Assembly (NCBI RefSeq): GCF_036373705.1
Contig: NC_089863.1
Span: forward strand, 21,698,619 to 21,762,618
DNA length: 64,000 nt
DNA from: Amia ocellicauda
Lineage: Eukaryota > Chordata > Actinopteri > Amiiformes > Amiidae
Direction: 5' to 3'
Shown one piece after another: positions 1-10,142 of the stretch. Every line of letters begins with the position of its first letter. The stretch's first letter is position 1. The notes under the pieces were generated by a model. The model did not search any database, was not told the origin of the DNA, and was given only the letters and a program-made list of their open reading frames with translations. The position numbers and the translations under genes are program-made.

Positions 1-775
1 TTCTCGTTACTGCATTACACATTGTAACGATATGGTCTTAATAAGGACGATAAGGACGTCTATGTCGTACAATAAAAATATTAGAAAAACTGTCGTTTGC
101 AGTTACAAATCTGTAGTAAGAGTAATAAGTTAAAGGAGTCAAGTTGAGACATTTAAGATGCAGATCTACTAGCACATATCTTGATGATGATTACAATAAT
201 AACAATAATAAAAATAAATAGCAAAGATGTATTTTAGTGTTGCACGTTTTCTTATGGTAACGTAATGCTTGTCTGAGTATAATGTTGTCTATACACATTT
301 AGCTACTGCTAATATCTCTTAACAGAAACGTGTATTTATTATGCTGTCTCCAATCATCTAAAGCACAAAGAATAAAACAGCCACAAAAGTCCTTTCCACA
401 CCAGGCTCTATCGCTCGTAGTGTTGCTTTCTGTCTTCATTTTTAAAACGAAACACAAAACCAAACCCACAATCGCTCCGCTCCTCCCACAACAGGGGGTG
501 GGCTTCCGACACTGGCCTGGTTTTCCTGTGGCGCTTTATTAAAACAACAAAAGATAACAGTATGTCTTTGTCATTATCAACTGCTTGTGTTGGTGTAGCT
601 TTGAAATTGTTTATTGAGGTCCCGCAACATTTGGGGTGTAATGCAGAGTAATGTAAAAGTAAAGTAACTAATTACATTCTCCAGGAAGTAATAAGTAAAG
701 TGTTTAGTTACTTTTGATATGAGTAACGAGTACAATGTAAGACATTACTTTTTGTGAGAAACGACCCCAACACTG
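1..775. mobile_element. hAT-type MITE, left end outside window
   Basis: This is the right part of the module A MITE, ending in ccccaacactg and followed by ctcttttc. Full copies (for example 33199-34105) show the same right end. It is rich in GTAA/TTAC motifs and has no transposase. Confidence 0.7.
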
Positions 776-1026
776 CTCTTTTCCTTCTCTTTTGGCTTGT
801 TTGTTTGTTGTTGAAGGAGATACAAAGTTTGAGAGTGTCTCGTTTTATTTCTGAAATATAACTCCCAGAAAGTATGGTCTTTGTGTTCTTGAAATTGAAT
901 AACCTCAAAAGAAAGAAATGGTCCAATGAATTGCCAAGGAAAAGTCTAGCCGCTGTATTCTGGAATGAAGAAAAAAATGAAATGACAAGGGCAATGAAAG
1001 CAAGTAAGACAGTAGGCTGTGTGGCA

Positions 1027-1097
1027 TACGCTAGCCAGAAATCGAACGCAACTCACAAGAACAGGAACCTTGTATGATACCACTACACCACTGGCGC
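1027..1097 (-). pseudogene. tRNA-Gly-like pseudogene, anticodon CCT
   Basis: On the minus strand the body matches tRNA-Gly(CCC), and it aligns with the intact module B gene at 5613. The anticodon loop reads TTCCTGT, so the Gly CCC triplet has become CCT, an Arg anticodon. The acceptor stem has an A-C mismatch and the T stem is altered. The same changes occur in all nine module A copies, so they predate the array. Confidence 0.7.
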
Positions 1098-1347
1098 TGC
1101 GGGGAAGCTCTAGATTCTGTCACCGAAGCAAATGCACAAGACATATAAAACGCGTCCCCTGAGGCACAATGGTCTTTTAATAATTATCTGTAATAATCTG
1201 CAGTCGAACTGCTTAATACGTACCTAGCTAATCACTACATCACAGGCGCATGGTTGTCATTCGGGGAAAATATGTGTTCACAAATGTTCATCGGAGTGGT
1301 TGTCATGCTAAGAGGTCAGTTGGAGTAGAGGGAGCTGGCCATGCCGT

Positions 1348-1420
1348 GCCTCGTTGGCGCAGTAGGTAGCGCGTCAGTCACATAATCTGAAGGTGGTGAG
1401 TTCGACCCTCACACGGGGCA
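1348..1420 (+). pseudogene. Elongator tRNA-Met(CAT), U33 lost
   Basis: The 73-base body matches vertebrate elongator tRNA-Met, including the D arm, T loop TTCGACC and the GCCTCGT/ACGGGGC acceptor stem. The base before the CAT anticodon is A instead of the near-universal T33, unlike every other copy here, so this copy is probably inactive in decoding. No CCA is encoded, as expected for a eukaryote. Confidence 0.75.
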
Positions 1421-1535
1421 AGCACTCTTCCATTATCTTTGAGTTCTACCACACTGATCTCCAGCTGCAGAAAAAAGGTGCACACCTGTGCAATAAAGTG
1501 GTTGCTTGCGCTGTCTGAAGAAATTCATGGCAAAA

Positions 1536-1608
1536 TGCCAAATCCTGGGATGGAACAAGGGACCTTTAGATGTTCAGTCTATCGCTCCCCCAACTGAGCT
1601 GTTTCGGC
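1536..1608 (-). pseudogene. tRNA-Phe(GAA)-like pseudogene
   Basis: The minus strand starts GCCGAAACAGCTCAG and has anticodon GAA, matching tRNA-Phe. Degeneration: T loop TTCCATC instead of TTCGATC, a T-stem mismatch, base 37 C, and an unpaired last acceptor pair. A TTTT run lies 2 bases past the 3' end, so a Pol III terminator survives. Confidence 0.65.
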
Positions 1609-1734
1609 CATTGGTGAGATGACGTCGTGATCCCAAAAGTCAAAGTGAAGGAAGCCCTGGCAGAACACAGTCATTGAAAAGTTCATTGTTTTCCATGACG
1701 TCGGCAACGACTCAATTTGATCACTGCAGCACAA

Positions 1735-1805
1735 GTCAGGATGGCCGAGTGGTGTAAGGTGCTGCGTCTCCTGTAGATGCTTGGCTTTGAATCCCACCTC
1801 TGACA
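1735..1805 (+). pseudogene. tRNA-Leu-like pseudogene lacking the anticodon arm
   Basis: It starts GTCAGGATGGCCGAG and ends CTCTGACA as in tRNA-Leu. About 12 bases of the anticodon arm present in the other eight copies are missing here, and the T loop reads TTTGAAT. A CTTTTA terminator-like run follows. Confidence 0.75.
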
Positions 1806-1808
1806 AGG

Positions 1809-2390
1809 GTCCTTTTACCACTCAGGAGCACACACTTACCCGTGCTGGCGACAAGGACAACAAGAGTTGAGGACTGTGTTGAAAACGACATTACACAAAG
1901 AATTCAATGTTGAAAGAAATACATCAATACATAAATCAATGGACATGTATTTATTCATTGATTGATTGACTTCAACATGTCTTAATTTAGTCGCTGTACC
2001 CACAAAGCAACACTCAGCATAGTGGAGGCTATAGCTCGGCGTTATTGCGTGTACCTTACATGTATCACCCCTGGCACCTGGCCCTGATAACTCCCTACTT
2101 TTTGACCACAGTCTGTCTGTGACTTGAACCCGAGAAGTAAAAATGATGCACATGGGCGCTTGCAATCTCGTTGTTTCAATCACATATCACAGTGGATGCG
2201 TACACACGGTGTTTCTCGGAGATTGCTGGGACAGTAACGAATGTGTTCCTTGCTTTACATGTCATCTAGCGCACAGTAGCTTTTTCTCCTTCTTTTTGCC
2301 CATATCATCCACATATTGTGCCTTTGGGGAACGCCTCCGAAACAGATTTAGAATGCCCTGAGATTCAAGAAACGACAGTGCAACTCTTTT
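1809..2390. other. Module A spacer, no gene seen
   Basis: This spacer is conserved in every module A copy. A weak tRNA-like stretch at about 2028-2098 has a TAGCTC box A-like start, but it is too degenerate to call. Open frames here are not supported: they differ between copies and begin at arbitrary codons. Confidence 0.5.
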
Positions 2391-2391
2391 C

Positions 2392-2419
2392 CAGGGTTGT
2401 GGGTAACGCATTACTAAGT
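2392..2419. mobile_element. MITE left end, truncated at the LTR junction
   Basis: Only the first about 28 bases of the module A MITE (CAGGGTTGTGGG, then the GTAACGC palindrome) remain before the sequence switches to the solo LTR flank. The same truncation recurs at 19527, 38267 and 62608. Confidence 0.65.
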
Positions 2420-2425
2420 CTGAGT

Positions 2426-3007
2426 TGTAGAACCACGTGGGAAATTAGTGGAGAAGTCGCGGAGATAAAGCAAATAGAACTTTAATGGAGCCGGCTCGGA
2501 AGCTCCACGTCAGAAATAATTCCTTCAGTGAGACTTAATGTTTACAAACATGAGTACAACTTTATAGGAAAAATGACGTAACATCTTATGGCCGTTCATC
2601 CAATCAGAAGATACAGGTCCGGGTCCGTTTTACGATCTGTCCTCCCGTGAAGAGGTGATGGATCCAAAGCAGATGTCCGTCTTTGATGTGCACTAGGAAG
2701 ATGCGATCCCACGGTCGTCATTTACCTAGTGTCAATCGTTCTTTAACAGAAACAATTCCTGCCTATCTGGAGAAACGATTAAGTCATAAACAAATTCTCA
2801 GGAGACAGCTCTAGGCTATTTCGGCACTGTGTAATCTTTCATTACTGACAGGAGTTTCTAACAAATCGACCTTGTTGACCCTTTACTTGTCCTGCTAAAT
2901 CGAATGTGCTCAGTCTGTATACAAAACTACTTCTAATGCTAGTATTAATATAAAACATTATATAATAATCACAAAACACTTTCTTCAACTTCCAAAAAGA
3001 GTCTTCA
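2426..3007 (-). mobile_element. Solo LTR of the provirus family
   Basis: This 582-base sequence runs TG to CA and matches the provirus LTRs at 38301 and 45739. Minus-strand orientation is inferred from the provirus. On that strand a TATAAA lies at 2561-2566 and an ATTAAA polyadenylation-type signal at 2481-2486. Left flank is module A; right flank is a 5'-truncated CR1. The same flanks surround the other LTRs. Confidence 0.85.
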
Positions 3008-3008
3008 G

Positions 3009-4368
3009 AGAGTTAGTTGAAAATGCATGGGTATATTTTAAGAATATACTACACGAGGCTCAGGAACAATTTGTACCAAAACTTAGCAAATTGAGGAAGA
3101 AAAAACATTGGCCAAAATGGTTTAATAGAGGTATGCAAAAAATATAAAGAGGAAGACAATGTTGTATAGCACATACAAAAGGGATGGTGACGAAACAAAA
3201 TACATAGAATATGTTGAGCTGCAAAGAGATCTTAAGAAAGGGATCAGGAAAGCAAAGAGGGAATTAGAAAGAAAAATAGCTCTTGGAGCTCAAACCAATG
3301 CAAAGAGCTTTTTTCAATATCACAACAGCAAGCGGTTAATAAAGGAGGAGGTGAAACAGATAAAGGGCAAAAACGGAGGTATCTTGGAAAACGAACAAGA
3401 TGTGGCACATATTCTAAATGAGTATTTCACAGAGGTTTTTACAAAAGAAAAAACAGATGACATGCCACAGGTTGACAATCAGTCCAGTCAATCCCTAAGA
3501 GAGATCAGGATAAATGAGGAGGAGGTACTAAAGGGACTAGCAGAATTAAAAACAAACAAATCACCTGGGCCAGATGGGATATTTCCAACAGTACTTCAAG
3601 AAAATAGGTGGCTCAGCAGATACAATCTTGGCAGCACAGGCTATTCAGAGGAACTTAGATAATATTCAGTTGTGGGCTGACACCTGGCAAATGCAATTCA
3701 ATGTGGACAAGTGCAAGGTAATACATGCAGGTAACAAAAATGTCCACTATAATTACACTATGGGAGGTACAAATCTACATGAAGTAACGCATGAGAAAGA
3801 CCTAGGAGTCTATGTGGACTCCTCACTTTCTCCATCCAAGCAATGTGGGGAAGCAATAAAGAAGGCAAACAGAATGCTAGGGTATATTGTCAAAAGTGTA
3901 GAATTTAAAACAAGGGCAGTCATGTTAAGACTGTACAATGCGCTAGTTAGACCTCATCTGGAATACTGTGTACAGTTCTGGGCACCACACTTCAAAAAGG
4001 ATATTGCTGCCTTAGAGGCAGTTCAGAGGAGAGCAACCAGACTTATTCCAGGTCTTCAAGGGAAAGTCCTACTCGGAGAGACTGAGAGAACTGAACCTTT
4101 TCACCCTGGTACAGAGGAGACTACCCGGGGACAGAAATGGAAATTGGGCTTCAAGGCATTCAAAACGGAAAACAGGAGACACTTCTTTACACAGAGAGTA
4201 GTCACAATCTGGAATAAACTACCCAGTGATGTGGTTGAAGCTGAAAGTTTGGGAACATTTAAAAATGGTCTGGAATGGATCCTTGGATCACTTCGATATT
4301 AATGAACACCAAACGAGCAAGATGGGTCGAATGGTCCCCTCTCGTTTGTTAACTCCCTTATGTTCTTA
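3009..4368 (+). mobile_element. CR1-type LINE, 5'-truncated, RT core deleted
   Basis: ORF2 fragments are readable at 3159-3662 and 3574-4302. The first ends in the pre-RT block with SPGPDG. The sequence then jumps to the region just after the FADD motif, so the RT palm is lost. The CR1 C-terminal block (LVRPHLEYC, then VQRRATRLIPGL) follows in another frame. The 3' end is cccttatgttctta. It starts directly at the LTR. Confidence 0.85.
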
Positions 4369-4436
4369 AAAGTGTCTGAAGCAGCATGAAAGAGCACACA
4401 AGGCAGCTGAGAACAGACAGAGAGGGGAGTGTATAT

Positions 4437-4508
4437 TGCGTTGGCCGGTAATCGAACCCGTGTCAACTGCTTGGAAGGCAGCTATGCTAACCACTATACC
4501 ACCAACGC
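4437..4508 (-). pseudogene. tRNA-Gly(TCC), T-stem damaged
   Basis: The minus strand reads GCGTTGGTGGTATAGTGG, with anticodon TCC in loop CTTCCAA, as in tRNA-Gly(TCC). A T-stem mismatch (G53 against A61) and a changed base 49 make it doubtful. The acceptor stem is perfect. Confidence 0.75.
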
Positions 4509-4734
4509 TTAGAAACTGCTTCCCCACAATATCTCACTGTGGTCGAACATGATTCCAGGATTGCAAAGTGGCAGGCAATTTGTTTTCCAAATTGCAATCG
4601 GTGAACATTTGGGAAGCCCTGCGATATCAGCAGTTTCCTGTTCCTGAGTGCGGAAGGAAAATGTCCATTAGCATCTTTCCAGATTGCACTTTATTCAGAC
4701 CTTTCCGAAATGAAACAAAACCAAAGTTGAAACA

Positions 4735-4806
4735 AAGAAGAGGATGGTTTTAATCCATCGACCTCTGGGTTATGGGCCCAGCACGCTTCCGCTGCGCCAC
4801 TCTGCT
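4735..4806 (-). pseudogene. Initiator tRNA-Met, T loop altered
   Basis: The minus strand starts AGCAGAGTGGCGCAGCGG, with the initiator-type loop CCCATAA. The T loop reads ATTAAAA rather than the initiator ATCGAAA, and one acceptor pair (C3 with T70) is lost. A possible TTTT terminator is the AAAA run at about 4717-4720 on the plus strand. Confidence 0.75.
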
Positions 4807-5075
4807 CCTTTGGCACTCATCCACCTGTTAACGTCACAGCCACTCCTATATTGCATATTGCAAGCAATACAAGTTTGCAAAGCCCTGCGTTATTTCCACT
4901 TTCCTGTTCAAGACTGCACACCGAGCTTCTCCATGCGCTGGAGCAGCTTTCCAGGTTTCAGTGCCTTCACATTTCACCCTGTATGTGCTGTGGGAAGCAT
5001 CATGTCAATTGTTTTGAACTAAGCGGATCGGGGCTCAGTCTGAGCTCAGATCCGAGCTTAAAAATGACAGTGCTT

Positions 5076-5148
5076 CTGAGCAGCTGGGACTCAAAGCCAC
5101 ACTCCCTGGCTTAGGAACCCAGTGTCTGATCCACTAGGACACGGGGGC
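5076..5148 (-). pseudogene. tRNA-Arg(CCT)-like pseudogene
   Basis: The minus strand reads GCCCCCGTGTCCTAGTGG with anticodon loop TTCCTAA and the arm resembles tRNA-Arg(CCT). The 3' acceptor strand no longer pairs with the 5' strand, and the T loop reads TTTGAGT. All five module B copies share this state. Confidence 0.6.
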
Positions 5149-5170
5149 TCAGCCAGACAGTATCGGAAAA

Positions 5171-5205
5171 TGGAAATAAATAAATAAATAAATAAATAAA
5201 TAAAA
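5171..5205. repeat. (AAAT)n microsatellite
   Basis: A run of about eight AAAT units lies between the Arg-like and Gly-CCC genes. Length varies between module B copies (13061, 22291, 30163, 48466). Confidence 0.9.
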
Positions 5206-5612
5206 AGATGCTGCGCGTTACACAATAGACACCAGGTAAAGAAGTGAATAGTTACAGGAACTGTCACGTAAGCTCCTCAACTTGAAACGGGCACATACGA
5301 ACTCCTGTGAAATAACACGAGATGGATAACTACCCCTTCTCTGCTGCAGCAGAATGTGACTACCTATTGCGCAGATTATTGCGTCAATCGATTCGAAAAG
5401 AGGGCTGGCATTTGTCACCAATGTGTCTCGTTTTATTTCTGAAATATAACTCCCAGAAAATATTGTCTGTGTTTTTGAAATTGAATAACCTCAAAAGAAA
5501 GAAATGATCCAGTCAATTGCTAAAGAAGAGTCTTGCCGCTGCATTCTGGAATGAAGAAAAGAATGAAATGACAAGTACAATCAAATCAAGAAAGAGAGCG
5601 GGCTGTGTCGGA

Positions 5613-5683
5613 TGCGCCAGCCGGGAATCGAACCCGAGTCACAAGAATGGGACTCTTGTATGATACCACTACACCACTGGCGC
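5613..5683 (-). tRNA. tRNA-Gly(CCC)
   Basis: The minus strand starts GCGCCAGTGGTGTAGTGG and ends with a matching CTGGCGC; the T arm CGGGTTCGATTCCCG is intact. The anticodon loop is GTCCCAT, giving CCC with an unusual G32. An AAAA run at about 5555 on the plus strand could give a Pol III terminator. Confidence 0.85.
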
Positions 5684-5689
5684 TGCTGG

Positions 5690-6767
5690 GGAAGCTCTGG
5701 CTTGCGTCCTTGAAGCAAATTCATAGAAAGCGTCCCATGGGGCAAGATGATGTCTTAATGATTATCCTTATTAGTCTGTTGTCGATCTGCTTAATACGTA
5801 CCTAGCCAATCACTACATCACAGGTGCAGAGACAATCAGTATGAAGGCGAACACGATTTCGTTAACGTGTGCCCATTTACAAGTTCAATGAATGTATACA
5901 TAAATAAAGCAGATCTGGGTTTTCCTCTGAAACATTAAGGACTGGTTTCATAAATGCGTCCATAAGTCCATAAACGCCACGAGTGCATCGTGCAACTCTA
6001 TTGTAGCTGCTGATACGTGTGTGTTTTATTTCAGCTGTAACTCGCCCTGGTTAAGCACGTCTATGGTGTAATTTAAAAATATTACAGAAATTGTCGTTTG
6101 CAGTTACAAATCTGTAGTAAGAGTAATACGTTAAGGGAGTCAAGTTCAGCAATTTAAAATACAAATCTACTAGCACATATCTTGATAAAGATTACAATAA
6201 TAACAATAATAATAATACATAGCAAATATTTATTTTAGTGTTGCACATGGAAAGTTTTCTTACAGTAACTTCTGAATATAATGTTGTCTATACCCTTTTA
6301 GCTATTCGTAATATCTCTAAACAGAAACTTGTATATTTTTAGCTGTCTCCAATCATCTAAAGCATACAGAATAAGACAGCCACAAAAGTCCTTTCCACAC
6401 CAGGCTCTGTCGCTCGTAGTGTTGCTTTCTGTCACTGTCTTTAAAACGAGACACAAACCAAACCCACAATCGCTCCGCTCCTCCCACATCAGGGCGTGGA
6501 CTTCCGACACTGGCCTGGTTTTCCTGTGGCGCTTTATTAGAACAGCAAGAGATAACAGTATGTTTCTGTCTTTATTCGACCGCATGTGTGGGTGTAACTT
6601 TGTAATTGTTTAATGTGGTCCCGCAACGTTTGGGGTGAAATGCAAAGTAATCTAATAGTAAAGTAACTAATTACTTTGCCCAGAGAGTAATAAGTAAAGT
6701 ATCTTGTTATATGAGTAAAGAATACAATGTAATACATTTCTTTTTGTGAGTAACGACACCATCACTG
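5690..6767. repeat. Module B spacer and MITE remnant
   Basis: The first part is homologous to the module A segment after its Gly gene. From about 6090 it matches the module A MITE, ending taacgacaccatcactg and followed by ctcttttc, the same target duplication. The MITE left end is not recognisable in module B. No coding region is seen. Confidence 0.65.
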
Positions 6768-6843
6768 CTCTTTTCTATCTCGTTTTGCATGTATGTTTGT
6801 TGTTGACAGAGATACAAAGTTTGAGAGAAGACAGGCTGGCATT

Positions 6844-6915
6844 GGGGATGTAGCTCAGTGGTAGAGCGCATGCTTTGCATGTATGAGGTCCCGAGTTCAG
6901 TCCTCGGCATCTCCA
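6844..6915 (+). tRNA. tRNA-Ala(TGC)
   Basis: The 72-base gene reads GGGGATGTAGCTCAGTGG with anticodon TGC (loop TTTGCAT) and a fully paired acceptor stem. The T stem CCGAG/CTCGG is perfect, with loop TTCAGTC. A TTTT terminator is at 6923-6926. It is identical at 23963. Confidence 0.93.
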
Positions 6916-7118
6916 GACTGTCTTTTAATGGAGCCCGTGCACTATGTCATTGGATGCACATAGCAAGTACCGAACAAATCGGGAGCCCGTGATTCATCGG
7001 TCACACTAGCATGGGCCTTTTCGGCACTCTCTCCCAGCATTCGTCCGAGAAACAGCGTGTGTATGTATTCATTGTGAGAAGTGAAACAATGGGCCAGATT
7101 GCACGCTGGTTCTGTATA
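6916..7118. other. Spacer, no gene seen
   Basis: This is unique sequence between tRNA-Ala and the Tc1 element. It is duplicated at 24035 with few changes. Confidence 0.5.
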
Positions 7119-8339
7119 CACTCACCTAAAGGATTATTAGGAACACCATACTAATACTGTGTTTGACCCCCTTTCGCCTTCAGAACTGCCTTAATTCCAC
7201 ATGGCATTGATTCAACAAGGTGCTGAAAGCATTCTTTAGAAATGTTGGCCCATATTGATAGGATAGCATCTTGCAGTTGATGGAGATTTGTGGGATGCAC
7301 ATCCAGGGCACGAAGCTCCCGTTCCACCACATCCCAAAGATGCTCTATTGGGTTGAGATCTGGTGACTGTGGGGGCCAGTTTAGTACAGTGAACTCATTG
7401 TCATGTTCAAGAAACCAATTTGAAATGATTCGACCTTTGTGACATGGTGCATTATCCTGCTGGAAGTAGCCATCAGAGGATGGGTACATGGTGGTCATAA
7501 AGGGATGGACATGGTCAGAAACAATGCTCAGGTAGGCCGTGGCATTTAAACGATGCCCAATTGGCACTAAGGGGCCTAAAGTGTGCCAAGAAAACATCCC
7601 CCACACCATTACACCACCACCACCAGCCTGCACAGTGGTAACAAGGCATGATGGATCCATGTTCTCATTCTGTTTACACCAAATTCTGACTCTACCATCT
7701 GAATGTCTCAACAGAAATCGTGACTCATCAGACCAGGCAACATTTTTTCAGTCTTCAACTGTCCAATTTTGGTGAGCTTGTGCAAATTGTAGCCTCTTTT
7801 TCCTATTTGTAGTGGAGATGAGTGGTACCCGGTGGGGTCTTCTGCTGTTGTAGCCCATCCGTCTCAAGGTTGTACGTGTTGTGGCTTCACAAATGCTTTG
7901 CTGCATACCTCGGTTGTAACGAGTGGTTATTTCAGTCAAAGTTGCTCTTCTATCAGCTTGAATCAGTCGGCCCATTCTCCTCTGACCTCTAGCATCAACA
8001 AGGCATTTTCGCCCACAGGACTGCCGCATACTGGATGTTTTTCCCTTTTCACACCATTCTTTGTAAACCCTAGAAATGGTTGTGCGTGAAAATCCCAGTA
8101 ACTGAGCAGATTGTGAAATACTCAGACCGGCCCGTCTGGCACCAACAACCATGCCACGCTCAAAATTGCTTAAATCACCTTTCTTTCCCATTCAGACATT
8201 CAGTTTGGAGTTCAGGAGATTGTCTTGACCAGGACCACACCCCTAAATGCATTGAAGCAACTGCCATGTGATTGGTTGGTTAGATAATGGCATTAATGAG
8301 AAATTGAACAGGTGTTCCTAATATTCCTTTAGGTGAGTG
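7119..8339 (-). mobile_element. Tc1/mariner element
   Basis: The 1221-base element has 29-base terminal inverted repeats (7119-7147 and 8311-8339, starting CACTCACCTAAAGG, one or two mismatches). It is flanked by TA on both sides (7117-7118, 8340-8341), the Tc1 target. It carries one transposase reading frame with a stop. Confidence 0.95.
7151..8191 (-). pseudogene. Tc1-type transposase, one in-frame stop
   Basis: From ATG at 8191 the frame is open to a TGA at 7748-7750, then continues in the same frame to 7151 (about 346 codons, normal for Tc1). The N-terminal part has the helix-turn-helix DNA-binding region (LSISQSAQLLGFSRTTISRV). The catalytic core follows: SDES just after the stop, then QQDNAPCH, then SPDLNPIEHLWD, fitting a DD34E triad. 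The TGA falls where a Trp codon is expected (after VED). It excises and inserts the element when intact; here full-length protein would need readthrough. The other copy (24270-25310) has the same stop. Confidence 0.9.
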
Positions 8340-8341
8340 TA

Positions 8342-8810
8342 AGTGCGCAGGCTGTAAGATTTGGGCGCTTTAAACGGCACGGTGTACTTGAACATCGTCA
8401 TCATCACGTTGACACACATGCCATCTAAAACGCGCATTGTCTTTACTTGTTGGCTTGAAGTTAAACACAGACCGTCGTCAGGACTAGGGAATTAGCGGGG
8501 ACAGGTGCCAGGTGTGATACATTGGAGGCACACGCACTAACACCGAGCTCATTGGCTCTACTAAGCTACTAAAAAAGAAGTGTTAACCAAGCACCGACCG
8601 ATGCGTTTTCTCCCACTGAATTGTGCACCTTGAAAGTCTACCAAATGCAGACTCCTTAAGCAAAGCATTGTCCCCCACAGGACACCGACTTATATGTAGA
8701 CCCTCCCTCTCTCCATAATCAATCCATCAGCAAGGAACAGACCTAAATTCATGAGTAAATTACACATGCATTCAAAGCAATATGTAGAGCACGCTGTATC
8801 GGATATGCAC
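8342..8810. other. Spacer, no gene seen
   Basis: Duplicated at 25461-25926. No tRNA, ORF or element end is recognised. Confidence 0.5.
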
Positions 8811-8963
<153 letters not shown>

Positions 8964-8990
8964 CAATAATAATTTAAAGAGGAGCGTTTC

Positions 8991-9051
8991 ACAAGGGTAG
9001 CAAGGCTGACTCTAGATCACAAGGGTGCGTGTTCAAATGACGTCGGGGTCA
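8991..9051 (+). pseudogene. tRNA-Trp-like relic, 5'-truncated, anticodon CTA
   Basis: The 3' two thirds of a tRNA-Trp: CTGACTCTAGATC, then GCGTGTTCAAAT, then CGGGGTCA. The anticodon position (9012-9014) reads CTA instead of CCA. The 5' acceptor strand seen in the copy at 26095 is missing. A TTTT run follows at about 9055. Confidence 0.65.
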
Positions 9052-9420
9052 GTGTTTTGTACACTAGCAGTAACCAGTAACACTAAGGTTGCATGAGTAA
9101 TTGCACAGCTGACAGTGTAAAGTGCTTACCATCTTGTCGTTGATCTTGCAAAAAGGTAAGCACAAGTATTTACAAGTTGCCACAGAGAGAGACCGGATAG
9201 TACAGGTGAGAGGTAGCCATCTTGTTGTTTGACTAGATTCAGAATAGTCTTAGCATTGCTCATTTTGTTTTAAGTTTGCCTTAAATTGACGTTAGCATTG
9301 TCGGTAGTTTGCCTAAATTGAAGCCAATTCAGTTCAGCTGCTGAGTTGGTGAAAGTAAACAGGTTATAGAAGGGAGTTTCTGTCTAGGACTAGCAGGAAT
9401 TCTGTTGCAGGAGGAGCCAG

Positions 9421-10056
9421 GTGGGGCCAATTAGGTGTGAATTGGGGGTAAAACCTAGGAGAGTTGAGACCTTAGAGCAGGACAGCGTAGAGAACTGCTG
9501 GGTTACAGTAGGTCGTAACCGCAGAAAAGGGCGTGCACACCCCGTAGAGACACCCCAAGAGCTTGAATTGCCCAACAGGTTCCAACTGCTGGACACCAAG
9601 TTGGACAGTGACAGCTCAGAGGGTGATGGGGGGCAGTTGAGCACCAGAGCACCATGGTGCCCAATCCCCCCCCCAGACGAAGGAGGTAGTTATAGTAGGA
9701 GACTCAATTCTTAGAGGTGTAGATCACACAGTGTGTTCTAGTGACATGGAGACCCGCATTGGTATCTTGCCTGCCTGGTGCTCAGGTTGCAGATCTCCCT
9801 AAACTAGTAGACGGGCTACTGGCCAAAGCCGGGGGGAATCCACCGGTCATGGTCAGGGAGACAGGCAGAGATTAGAAAGTTTAACACGTGGTTGAAAGCT
9901 TGGTGTAGGGAAGAGGGGTTTAGGTTTATGGAGCATTGGTCTTTCTTCTGGGATAGATGGGACCTGTACAAACCGGACGGTCTACATCTAAACAGAAGGG
10001 GGGCTAATGCATTGGAAGAGCGTATGTGCAGTGAAATTGAGAATCATTTAAACTAG
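9421..10056 (+). pseudogene. CR1 ORF1 with SGNH-hydrolase domain
   Basis: The first frame ends at 9714. At 9686-9718 another frame reads VVIVGDSILRG, the SGNH/GDSL serine block. KPDGLHLNRRG at about 9970-10002 is the C-terminal Asp-His block, ending at the TAG at 10054-10056. CR1 ORF1 proteins are known to carry such an esterase. Frame changes make this copy non-coding. Confidence 0.75.
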
Positions 10057-10142
10057 GAACCAGGGGGGCAGGGAGCTTTGACAATGGGAGATGTTCCACT
10101 AAGGAAAGGAAACCAAGGCAAACTGCCAGTAGGAAAGTCCTG

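Noticed and set aside
330-542. A 70-codon open frame in the MITE, present in seven copies
   Set aside because: It starts at GTG, lies inside a non-autonomous element, and the module B homologue encodes a different sequence.
1836-2183. A 115-codon minus-strand open frame repeated in nearly every module A copy
   Set aside because: Conservation follows the whole repeat unit, not the frame. Some copies differ at the N-terminus by indels, and no family is recognised.
5424-5520. A separate regulatory element upstream of the Gly-CCC gene
   Set aside because: It is shared with module A simply because both modules descend from one duplicated Gly-CCC segment; no specific motif was found.
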